DNA of 6,255 bases from M3007 sp037130425 (GCA_037130425.1 JBAXTB010000343.1:1-6255); one strand, 5' to 3'; shown: positions 1-6,255, numbered from the stretch's first letter. The notes: generated by a model not told the origin, from the letters alone. Translations and numbers: made by a program.

Positions 1-27
1 AATCATGTAATCTTAAATCTTAAATCC

Positions 28-48
28 TTAAGTCAATGACATTGCCCT
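28..48 (+). repeat. 21-bp direct repeat, copy 1
   Basis: This 21-bp stretch recurs without mismatch at 189-209. Its core GTCAATGACATTG holds two overlapping odd palindromes, GTCA-A-TGAC and CAATG-A-CATTG. Similarity continues past the exact match: both copies run into a C3T...G4 element and then AGCATA (56-61 here, 220-225 in the other copy), with small indels between. It is preceded by a 7-bp tandem TCTTAAA at 11-17 and 18-24, followed by the degenerate TCCTTAA at 25-31. The duplication is directly visible. That it belongs to a genome-wide intergenic repeat family, or is a protein-binding site, is inference. Confidence 0.85.
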
Positions 49-114
49 AAAGGGGAGCATATCTCAAGAAAGCATTGATAATCAACCACTTTTCGGATCA
101 ACTCCCCTTTAGGG
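45..114. repeat. 13-bp inverted repeat with CCCTAAAGGGG core
   Basis: CCCTAAAGGGGAG at 45-57 is the exact reverse complement of CTCCCCTTTAGGG at 102-114, with 44 bp between. Each arm is also self-complementary: CCCTAAAGGG on the left, and CCCCTTTAGGGG (104-115) on the right. The right arm continues into a G-run, GGTTGGGGG, to 122. C4T3AG4-type intergenic motifs are, as far as I recall, frequent in Bacteroidota genomes, so this may be one unit of a dispersed repeat. No T-run follows either hairpin, which argues against a classical intrinsic terminator. Confidence 0.6.
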
Positions 115-188
115 GTTGGGGGCCAAACAAGCGAAGAACAGTCATCCGTTCCAACAAAACTAAATTCCTATAAAGTGCCAAAGTAGAA

Positions 189-209
189 TTAAGTCAATGA
201 CATTGCCCT
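189..209 (+). repeat. 21-bp direct repeat, copy 2
   Basis: This is an exact second copy of 28-48, offset by 161 bp in the same orientation, and it ends 53 bp before the ATG of the DUF4230 gene. It is followed by TTGGGG instead of the AAAGGGG of copy 1, then by a shared AGCATA. It lies where promoter or operator elements of the downstream gene would be expected, but I see no Bacteroidota-type TAnnTTTG promoter element here. Being direct rather than inverted, the two copies are not terminal inverted repeats of one small element. Confidence 0.85.
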
Positions 210-262
210 TTGGGGTTATAGCATACCGCACATTTAATAATCATTCACCAGACTAATTCCCT

Positions 263-1558
263 ATGTCTACGCACCCGCCCGGAGGATACTACAGGCCGCA
301 AGGCACAGGCCCGCTTTTGGGCCGACAAATTGGATTGATTGCCTTGCTTGTGATCGCAGGTATTGTGATTTACAAGACTTTTTTTAGTGGCGAGGGCCTT
401 CTCGGTACATTTTTGCAAGATCCCAAGCAGGTGCATTTAACCTATGTAGACGCCAATTTCCAGCCCAATTTGAATGAAGAAGCGACCCTTCAAATTTTGG
501 CCAATCCGGAGCAATATAAAAAGGAATTCAATGATTTGGTGTACAATTTTAACGTGTCATTGTTGTACCACGTAGCCAATCGCATGGCCTTGCCCGACAG
601 CCTGAAACGGCGCTTGGAGCCGGAATATAAAATACACCATGAATACCTTAAAACCTTGTATTACAATGACTTTGTGGCGCTGAAAGATACGGCAGCCACC
701 ATGTACGAAAACTGGTACAAGGACAATGCAAACCAGGCCGTGCAACTCTTCAACGAAGTATCCGGCAAATACACCTGCTTTTTTGTAACGCAAATCATGG
801 CTACCTTGTTGAAAGCCGACGGCGGACGTTTGTTTGCCAAAGGTAAAGACGTAAGTTCGCCCTGCGATATCGCGCTTAATGAGGGATTAAATCCAATGGT
901 AGAACGCCTGCGTAAAAAAGCGGAAATCATGGATTTTAGCGCCTCGCGCGGGCTGTTGAAAGAAAAAGTACGTCAAGGCATTGCCGAATTGGCCACTTAT
1001 GAACTGCGCAGCCGTATGGGCATTGATAAAACCTTGCAATACAAGATTTTCGGACTTGCAATTTCCCAAACGGATCTTCGGGTGGAGGCGATCAGTGTAA
1101 TCAAAGCAGGTTTTAAATTAGATCAATATTTTGACGTAACGTTTAGTCCCAAAAAGGGCATTATTTACGTGACTCTACCCCAGCCCACCATCCTCTCGCA
1201 CGAGGTGTACCCGCGCGTAGACAAATTGGACGTGGGCTTTTTGGCGGGCATCAGCGGGGAAGAGATGAATAAAAATTTCAATGAATTACGGCGCCAATTC
1301 CGTGCAGAAGCGCTTGATAATGAACATGTTCTGGATAAAGCCAAAGCCCGCGCCGACTCGGTGATGCAATTGATGATGGGGCCGGTGGTGAAATCCATCA
1401 ATCGGAGTTACAAACTTCAGGTGCGCTTTCAGGATGTGCCAACGACCATGACGGAAGATGAAGCGCGCAGACAAGGCCAAAATGACCCGACGCCACAAAA
1501 GCCGGTGCATCCGGCGGAACCGGGACAAAAACCGAAGCAGCAATTTATTCCGCAGTAG
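263..1558 (+). CDS. DUF4230 domain protein, membrane-anchored
   Basis: This 431-residue protein has unknown function. Residues 1-22 are polar and rich in Gly and Pro. Residues 23-40 form one hydrophobic helix (core IGLIALLVIAGIVIY), after which the chain probably lies outside the cytoplasm. Residues ~50-235 are mostly helical, match no family I recognise, and contain Cys172 and Cys201. Residues ~237-392 resemble DUF4230: AELATYEL, then a strand-rich part with VIKAGFKLDQY, the characteristic YVTLPQPTILSHEV, and a helical tail with KAKARADSVMQLMM. A Pro/Gln-rich tail (393-431) closes the protein. The ATG at 263 is the natural start because the membrane helix follows closely; no ribosome binding site is evident, as is common in Bacteroidota. 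The domain call rests on motif memory. The large N-terminal addition makes this protein longer than simple DUF4230 proteins of about 200 residues. Confidence 0.8.
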   Translation: MSTHPPGGYYRPQGTGPLLGRQIGLIALLVIAGIVIYKTFFSGEGLLGTFLQDPKQVHLTYVDANFQPNLNEEATLQILANPEQYKKEFNDLVYNFNVSLLYHVANRMALPDSLKRRLEPEYKIHHEYLKTLYYNDFVALKDTAATMYENWYKDNANQAVQLFNEVSGKYTCFFVTQIMATLLKADGGRLFAKGKDVSSPCDIALNEGLNPMVERLRKKAEIMDFSASRGLLKEKVRQGIAELATYELRSRMGIDKTLQYKIFGLAISQTDLRVEAISVIKAGFKLDQYFDVTFSPKKGIIYVTLPQPTILSHEVYPRVDKLDVGFLAGISGEEMNKNFNELRRQFRAEALDNEHVLDKAKARADSVMQLMMGPVVKSINRSYKLQVRFQDVPTTMTEDEARRQGQNDPTPQKPVHPAEPGQKPKQQFIPQ

Positions 1559-1611
1559 GTTGAAACGCAAGGAATTTAAACAAAAGGTGCGCAACGAACT
1601 CGATTAAATAG

Positions 1612-2181
1612 GTGCGGGAACAACTAAAAACATATCTCATTGAGCAAATCGGATCGGAGCCGCCAGGCTTGGATGCGGTTTTGTTCTATTTTGAACCACT
1701 AAAATACAAGCGAAACGAATTGATTTTGAGTGCCGGAGATATTTGTCGCCATTGCAATTTTATCGTAAAAGGCTGTGTGCAAGTTTTTGTGTACGACAAA
1801 GAAGGCAACGAAATGACCCGCGATTTTGTCCTTGAAAATGGCTGGATTATGGAGGTAAACAGTTTTGCGCAACAAATCCAGGCCCTTGAAAACATTCGGG
1901 CCGTTGAATCGACGACTCTGTTGGCTATCAATTATACCGCTTTTCAGGAATTGATGCAAAAAGTACCGCAGTTTGAATTGATGTACCGCAAAATCATGGA
2001 AGCCTCTTATTCCAATTCCGTTTTTCGACTCAACACCTTTTTGTCCATGGACGCCCTGGAACGCTTGCGCTGGGTCATGGAGCATCAACCTTCCTTAATG
2101 ACCCGTCTTTCAAGCAAAGCAATTGCCTCCTACCTTGGCATTTCCGCTGAAACACTTACCCGTTTGAAAGCAAAACTTTAA
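1612..2181 (+). CDS. Crp/Fnr-family transcriptional regulator
   Basis: This 189-residue cytoplasmic DNA-binding regulator belongs to the short Crp/Fnr type common in Bacteroidota. Residues ~15-115 form the cNMP-binding-like beta-roll (NELILSAGDICRHCNFIVKGCVQVFVYDKEGNE is in two parts around 35-67). The phosphate-binding signature of true cAMP receptors (GE...R-S/T-A) is absent around 77-100, so cAMP binding is unlikely and the effector is unknown. A dimerisation helix lies near 120-155. The helix-turn-helix is at ~165-189 (LSSKAIASYLGISAETLTRL), and the protein ends just after it, as usual for this subfamily. The GTG at 1612 directly follows an in-frame TAG at 1609-1611, and the next in-frame ATG would remove 67 residues of the sensor domain, so GTG is preferred. 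Cys45, Cys48 and Cys55 form a C-x2-C-x6-C pattern. A palindrome at 2186-2201, just past its stop, is a candidate binding site. Confidence 0.9.
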   Translation: MREQLKTYLIEQIGSEPPGLDAVLFYFEPLKYKRNELILSAGDICRHCNFIVKGCVQVFVYDKEGNEMTRDFVLENGWIMEVNSFAQQIQALENIRAVESTTLLAINYTAFQELMQKVPQFELMYRKIMEASYSNSVFRLNTFLSMDALERLRWVMEHQPSLMTRLSSKAIASYLGISAETLTRLKAKL

Positions 2182-2185
2182 AAAC

Positions 2186-2201
2186 CTTGACATTTGTCAA
2201 G
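2186..2201. promoter_or_regulatory. Candidate Crp/Fnr-type operator palindrome
   Basis: CTTGACA-TT-TGTCAAG is a perfect palindrome with 7-bp arms and a 2-bp centre. It starts 5 bp after the stop of the Crp/Fnr-type gene and ends 55 bp before the ATG of the DoxX-like gene. Read as TTGAC-N4-GTCAA, it has the half-site spacing of FNR/DNR sites (TTGAT-N4-ATCAA) and resembles the PrfA box (TTAACA-N2-TGTTAA), both bound by Crp/Fnr-superfamily proteins. The symmetry is directly visible; binding by the neighbouring regulator is inference. A short RNA hairpin is an alternative, but no T-run follows. Confidence 0.55.
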
Positions 2202-2256
2202 AGTTGCCCATCTGAAGCGCCGGAACTTTGCCATCGAAACAAAACAATACAATACG

Positions 2257-2628
2257 ATGGAAAAAATTACCGCACTCGGCAAATGGCTCTTCATTTTGCC
2301 CTTCAGCATGTACATTATTTTGCCCTTAACCAAACCCGAAACCGGCGCGTCCTTTGTACCCGCCTGGATTCCCGCGCCCTTGTTCTGGAATTATTTTTCC
2401 GGCGTTTGCATCCTGGCATTTATGATTAGTTGCATGATCCGCAAGTATGACAAACTGGCAACGCTGCTGATGGCGCTGTACGTCGTGTTGATGATTTTTC
2501 TGGTTCACGTACCCCGCGCCGCAACAAGCGAAAACGACCTCTTGAATATTTTCAGAAACACAATGGTTACCGGCGCTTTGCTGATTTATGCGCAATATGT
2601 GGCGCAGGATAAACGGGTGGTGGGGTAA
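2257..2628 (+). CDS. DoxX-like family integral membrane protein
   Basis: This 123-residue inner-membrane protein has four predicted hydrophobic helices, at about residues 9-25, 43-61, 66-84 and 101-117. The stretch FVPAWIPAPLFWNYFSGVCI (33-52), with its Pro-Trp-Pro and W-x-Y-x-x-G pattern, is typical of DoxX/DoxX-like proteins, as is a charged, His-containing loop after helix 3 (VHVPRA). The biochemical role of these proteins is mostly unknown; some relatives are linked to thiosulfate oxidation or redox stress. The ATG at 2257 is preferred over upstream in-frame TTG codons (such as 2194), because the extension would be polar, would overlap the palindrome at 2186-2201, and the ATG places helix 1 at the usual position. 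The gene is 75 bp downstream of the regulator and is its likeliest local target. Confidence 0.8.
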   Translation: MEKITALGKWLFILPFSMYIILPLTKPETGASFVPAWIPAPLFWNYFSGVCILAFMISCMIRKYDKLATLLMALYVVLMIFLVHVPRAATSENDLLNIFRNTMVTGALLIYAQYVAQDKRVVG

Positions 2629-2690
2629 ATGCCGACGTGCGAATGTACTGTCCAATGTGAAAAATCACGCATTTTGCCTTTTATTTGCGG

Positions 2691-4958
2691 ATGCGATTTA
2701 CACTCATTTTATTGCTTATAACCCTATCGGCGCTGCATCTCCCAGCCCAGGCGCCCATGATCGTTTTAACACCCAACCCTACCCCATCCGAACAACGGGC
2801 GGCGCAGGTGTTGAAATTTTATATTGGCAAAATAACAGGGCAAAACATCATTCAAACAAGCACGAAACCCGGTCGGAAACAAAGGCCCATTTTTGTAGGA
2901 AATGTTGCTTCCGTCCGTGGTTTCGGTTTGTCCGTTCCGGAAAAACTGCCGAATGACGCCACTTATTTACAAGGAAAAAACGGCGCATTTGTCATTGCCG
3001 GAGGCGGCGATATGGGCGCAGAGTATGCGGCCTATTCCTTGTTGGAACTGCTGGGTTGCCGCAAATACAGTCCGCGCGACTCCTTTATTCCGGACATAAA
3101 AAACCTGCAACTCCCTGATTATCAGGCCAAAATAGAAACGCCCGCTTTTCCTTACCGCGAACTTTGGTACGAACCGGCCTTCAACGCCGCCTGGGCGCGC
3201 TGGCACAAACTCCTTACCAATCTGGAAAAACAGCAAGCCTGGGGCATGTTTGTGCATACGTTTCAGCAATTATGCCCGGAAAAAACCTGGTTCGCCACGC
3301 ACCCCGAGTATTTTGCCTGGAACGGGGCGCAGCGCTCGCCGGGGCAATTGTGTTTATCCAACGACACGGTTTTACAGGTCGTCATCGAGGCGTTGCGCTT
3401 AAAAATCAAGGAAAAACCGACGGCAAAATATTGGTCGGTGAGCCAAAACGACAATTACGATTATTGCAAATGCCCGCGTTGCGCCGCCGCTGATAAACGT
3501 TACGGCAGTCCGGCAGGTACGCTACTGGCCTTTGTAAACAAGGTGGCGGCGGCATTTCCCGACAAAACCATCTCCACCCTCGCCTATCAGTACACGCGAC
3601 AAGCGCCAATCGGCATCAAACCAGCCGACAACGTGAGTGTTTGCCTATGCAGCATAGAGTGTAACCGGGGCAAAAGCATCGAAGAAGGCTGCTCGGACTT
3701 CGCGGGCGACGTGCGCGCGTGGTCGGCGCTGACTTCAAATTTGATGATTTGGGATTACGTGGTGCAGTTTCGCAGTTACGTGAGTCCGTTCCCGAATTGG
3801 CATACTTTACAGCCCAATTTGCGTTTTTTCAAAAAAAACGGGGTGCGCATGATGTTTGAACAAGGCAGCGGGCATTCGCGCTCCGAGTTTTCCGACATGC
3901 GGGCCTATTTGCTGGCAAAACTGATGTGGAACCCGGAGGCAAACGCCGATTCCATCCTGACAGATTTTAGAAAAGGCTATTACGGGCCTGCAGCGCCGAT
4001 GATTAAAACCTATATCGATCAGTTGACCGAACGGCTACAGGAAAGCGACCGCTGGTTGGGCATTTACGCCACGCCGCAAGTGGAAGCGCATTCTTTTCTG
4101 GGCGATCAAGGCATTTTAAATGACTTTAATGTATTATATGAAGCAATTCGTACAACGCCCGAAAACTCATCCGCGCAGGCTCATGCGCGCGCAGCCTTAC
4201 TGCCTGTAATGTTTGCTTCATTAGAACAGGAAAAAATCAGGGATTTCGGTTATTTTGTGCCTGATTCTAATGGCGGATATGTACACAAACCACTTTTCCA
4301 AGAAAAGGAACTGCAACATTTTGTAGACGCCTGCAAGGAAGCAGGTTATGAAACGCTGCACGAAATGAACTACCCGCCGGAACAGTATATGATTGATTAT
4401 CTGCAAGATACGCGGAATCTCTGGGTTTGGCATTCGTTTGTACAATTCATACATCCTGACTCAGAAAAGGATTCTACAGCGAATATTACCATTCAGTCAA
4501 GCACAAAAGCCTCGCCCGCTTATGAAAAAGGCGATTTAAAAAAACTAACCGACGGCAAACGCGGTACCAATGATTACCACTATAACTGGCTTGGTTTTGA
4601 AGGACAGGATTTGGATGTGACTTTGAAAATGACGGACGCAAAACAAGACCAAGATCTACCAGAAGTGTCCACGATTTCCGTACAGTTTTTGCAAGATCAA
4701 GCCTCCTGGGTATTTTTCCCGGAAAAGGTGCAATTAGCGGTATCGGCTGACGGTCAATCGTTTACAACGGTGAAGGAAACCGATTTCAAACTGGAGCCGG
4801 ACGGGAAAAAGTCAGTGCGGCGCATTGAAGCGGCGTTTCCCAAACAAAAAGTGCGCGCGGTGCGGGTTACAGCGCTGAGCGCCAAAACCTGTCCCGCCTG
4901 GCATACCTGCAATGGAAATCCGTGCTGGATTTTTGCGGATGAGGTGGTGGTTAAATAA
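2691..4958 (+). CDS. Secreted DUF4838 protein with C-terminal discoidin-like domain
   Basis: This 755-residue exported protein is probably a glycoside-hydrolase-like enzyme of unknown substrate. Residues 1-21 are a signal peptide ending LPAQA. Residues ~24-150 look like the alpha-glucuronidase-type N-terminal domain (SEQRAAQVLKFYIGKITG, PIFVGN, GAEYAAYSLLELLGCR). Residues ~155-450 are DUF4838, probably a TIM-barrel fold. Visible family features are WSVSQNDN at 248-255, a C-x-C-x2-C motif at Cys259/Cys261/Cys264, GTLLAFVNKVA, IWDYVVQF (Asp355) and MMFEQGSG (Glu390); the acidic residues are only candidate catalytic groups. A helical part (~450-590) leads to a discoidin/F5-8C-like beta domain (~595-755; LTDGKRG, NWLGFEGQDLDV, VQLAVSADGQSF, RAVRVTA, WIFADEVVV). 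The ATG at 2691 is chosen over the in-frame TTG two codons upstream. The DUF6786 gene follows after 36 bp and is likely co-transcribed. Confidence 0.85.
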   Translation: MRFTLILLLITLSALHLPAQAPMIVLTPNPTPSEQRAAQVLKFYIGKITGQNIIQTSTKPGRKQRPIFVGNVASVRGFGLSVPEKLPNDATYLQGKNGAFVIAGGGDMGAEYAAYSLLELLGCRKYSPRDSFIPDIKNLQLPDYQAKIETPAFPYRELWYEPAFNAAWARWHKLLTNLEKQQAWGMFVHTFQQLCPEKTWFATHPEYFAWNGAQRSPGQLCLSNDTVLQVVIEALRLKIKEKPTAKYWSVSQNDNYDYCKCPRCAAADKRYGSPAGTLLAFVNKVAAAFPDKTISTLAYQYTRQAPIGIKPADNVSVCLCSIECNRGKSIEEGCSDFAGDVRAWSALTSNLMIWDYVVQFRSYVSPFPNWHTLQPNLRFFKKNGVRMMFEQGSGHSRSEFSDMRAYLLAKLMWNPEANADSILTDFRKGYYGPAAPMIKTYIDQLTERLQESDRWLGIYATPQVEAHSFLGDQGILNDFNVLYEAIRTTPENSSAQAHARAALLPVMFASLEQEKIRDFGYFVPDSNGGYVHKPLFQEKELQHFVDACKEAGYETLHEMNYPPEQYMIDYLQDTRNLWVWHSFVQFIHPDSEKDSTANITIQSSTKASPAYEKGDLKKLTDGKRGTNDYHYNWLGFEGQDLDVTLKMTDAKQDQDLPEVSTISVQFLQDQASWVFFPEKVQLAVSADGQSFTTVKETDFKLEPDGKKSVRRIEAAFPKQKVRAVRVTALSAKTCPAWHTCNGNPCWIFADEVVVK

Positions 4959-4994
4959 AATAATGTATTTGAACGAATATAAATCAATTCAACG

Positions 4995-6227
4995 ATGAAG
5001 CATTTTTCCTTAATATTCCTACTCACCCTTTGCATCTTTTCTGCGGCAACGGCGCAAAAATCTAAAGCGACCAAAACCCCACCGCCCGCAAAACGTTCTT
5101 TCGAGTACGACCTCAAATTCCTGAAAAAACACCACCCCGACCTTGTGGTGCTCAGCACCGCAGATCAAAAATCGCAGGTAGCGATATGTCCGGCATACCA
5201 GGGGCGCGTGATGACCAGCACTTCCAACGGCTTAAAAGGCAGCAGTTTCGGCTGGATCAACCACGAACTCATTGCTTCGGATAAACCGACGGAACATATC
5301 AACGCATTCGGCGGCGAAGAACGTTTTTGGCTTGGTCCGGAAGGCGGACAATTCTCGCTGTTTTTCAAGCCGGGCACGCAGTTTACCTACGATAACTGGT
5401 TCGTTCCCAAGGCATTGGATACAGAACCCTTTAATTTGACAGAAGCCACCGAAACGGAAGCAAAGTTCGAACGCAGCCTGTTGTTGAGCAATTATGAAGG
5501 CACGCAGTTCAACATGAACATAAAGCGCACGGTCAAGATATTGGACAAAAAACAGATCAGCAATTTACTCGAATACAACCTGCCCGACGGCGTGGAAACC
5601 GTCGGTTTTGAATCGGAAAACACGCTGAAAAATATGGGTACCAATGCCTGGGAGAAAAAATCCGGCCTGCTGTCCATCTGGATTTTAAGCATGTTAAACG
5701 CCGATCCGCAAGCCACCGTGGCCATTCCGTACGATCTGGGTGATGAATCCGAAATTGGCCCCATCGTAACCGACAATTATTTCGGTAAAGTCCCCGCAGA
5801 CCGCCTGAAAGCCGAGCGCGGCTTGATCTTTTTCAAGGCAGACGGCAAAAAACGAAGCAAAATCGGCGTTTCCCCTACCCGCGCATTCCCCTTGGCCGTT
5901 TCCTGGGATGCCACAGCCGGCGTACTCACAGTCATGCAGTTTTCGAAAGATCACAACGACCGTGATTACGTCAATTCCAAGTGGGAAACCCAAAAAGAGC
6001 CGTTCAAAGGCGACGTCATCAATGTGTACAACGACGGTCCGAACGAAAGCGGCAAGCAGTTGGGCGATTTTTACGAATTAGAAAGTTCTTCCCCCGCCGC
6101 AGCGCTCAAACCCGGCGAAAGCATGCACCATACGAACCGGATCATGCACTTAAAAGGTTCTACCTTGGATTTGGAGCCGATTGCAAGGCAGTTGTTGGGG
6201 GTGGGTTTGGCTGAGATTAAAAATTAA
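4995..6227 (+). CDS. Secreted DUF6786 family protein
   Basis: This 410-residue protein of unknown function has a signal peptide at residues 1-20 (cleavage near SAATA|QKS), then a Lys/Pro-rich linker to ~34. The rest is a beta-rich domain with the motifs I associate with DUF6786: CPAYQGRVMTSTSNG (65-79), SSFGWINHELI (83-93), HINAFGGEERFWLGPEGGQF (101-120) and LGDFYELESSSPAAALKPGE (356-375). The last motif, followed by a His-containing strand (H378/H379, H385), resembles the C-terminal part of galactose-mutarotase-like folds (ELES-P, L-PGE, H-x-x-R). A sugar-binding or epimerase-like role is therefore plausible but unproven. The ATG at 4995 gives a proper signal peptide. It lies 36 bp after the DUF4838 gene in an AT-rich spacer without a terminator, suggesting one transcript and a shared periplasmic or surface task. 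Confidence 0.8.
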   Translation: MKHFSLIFLLTLCIFSAATAQKSKATKTPPPAKRSFEYDLKFLKKHHPDLVVLSTADQKSQVAICPAYQGRVMTSTSNGLKGSSFGWINHELIASDKPTEHINAFGGEERFWLGPEGGQFSLFFKPGTQFTYDNWFVPKALDTEPFNLTEATETEAKFERSLLLSNYEGTQFNMNIKRTVKILDKKQISNLLEYNLPDGVETVGFESENTLKNMGTNAWEKKSGLLSIWILSMLNADPQATVAIPYDLGDESEIGPIVTDNYFGKVPADRLKAERGLIFFKADGKKRSKIGVSPTRAFPLAVSWDATAGVLTVMQFSKDHNDRDYVNSKWETQKEPFKGDVINVYNDGPNESGKQLGDFYELESSSPAAALKPGESMHHTNRIMHLKGSTLDLEPIARQLLGVGLAEIKN

Positions 6228-6255
6228 ACGGAACATTGCGATTGAGAGGGGATGG

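Noticed and set aside
104..122. CCCCTTTAGGGG hairpin as an intrinsic terminator of an upstream gene
   Set aside because: The stem has only 4-5 pairs and is followed by a G-run rather than a T-run; a repeat element explains it better.
112..122. G-quadruplex from GGGGTTGGGGG
   Set aside because: Only two G-runs are adjacent; four closely spaced runs are needed for a standard intramolecular quadruplex.
28..209. CRISPR array
   Set aside because: There are only two repeat copies with a 140-bp interval and no cas gene, which does not fit regular repeat-spacer units.
2187..2215. TTGACA as a sigma70 -35 box
   Set aside because: No TATAAT-like sequence lies about 17 bp downstream, and Bacteroidota mostly use a different promoter consensus (TTTG/TAnnTTTG).
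2187..2429. Open frame overlapping the start of the DoxX-like gene
   Set aside because: It runs in another frame through the DoxX-like coding sequence and its product has no membrane helices or recognisable motif; the DoxX-like frame is clearly the coding one.
2588..2956. Open frame bridging the DoxX-like and DUF4838 genes
   Set aside because: It overlaps the end of one well-supported gene and the signal peptide of the next, and its product is basic, low in structure and unrecognisable.
4964..4971. TGTATTTG as a separate promoter for the DUF6786 gene
   Set aside because: It deviates from TAnnTTTG, has no suitably spaced upstream TTTG, and lies very near the start codon in a 36-bp gap.
4754..5158. 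Minus-strand open frame of 134 codons across the DUF4838/DUF6786 junction
   Set aside because: It is antisense to two supported genes, resembles no family, and its length is accounted for by codon bias of the opposite strand.

Overview
The window looks like chromosomal DNA from a member of the Bacteroidota, possibly Saprospiria- or Chitinophagia-like; the genus cannot be read from it. The grounds are the protein families (DUF4230, a short Crp/Fnr-type regulator, a DoxX-like membrane protein, DUF4838 and DUF6786), AT-rich spacers without clear Shine-Dalgarno sequences, and compact same-strand genes. No rRNA, tRNA, CRISPR array, transposase or phage gene is visible.

Layout. Positions 1-262 are non-coding and carry repeats: a 21-bp sequence present twice in direct orientation (28-48 and 189-209), and a 13-bp inverted repeat built on CCCTAAAGGGG (45-57 with 102-114). 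Five plus-strand genes follow. These are a membrane-anchored DUF4230 protein with a long uncharacterised N-terminal part (263-1558), a Crp/Fnr-type regulator starting at GTG (1612-2181), a four-helix DoxX-like protein (2257-2628), a secreted DUF4838 protein with a C-terminal discoidin-like domain (2691-4958), and a secreted DUF6786 protein (4995-6227). The last 28 bases hold no recognisable feature. Gaps between genes are 53, 75, 62 and 36 bp, and none contains a convincing terminator.

How the genes may work together. There seem to be two functional pairs. The regulator and the DoxX-like gene are separated by a 16-bp palindrome, CTTGACA-TT-TGTCAAG, which has the architecture of a Crp/Fnr operator, so the DoxX-like gene is a plausible target of the regulator. 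The DUF4838 and DUF6786 genes are 36 bp apart and both encode exported proteins with carbohydrate-enzyme-like folds, which suggests a small glycan- or sugar-processing unit without the usual SusC/SusD pair in view. The DUF4230 gene has no evident functional link to the rest.

I did not find a clearly new multi-gene system. The points most worth a second look are the operator-like palindrome, the repeat-bearing leader, and the uncharacterised DUF4838/DUF6786 pair.
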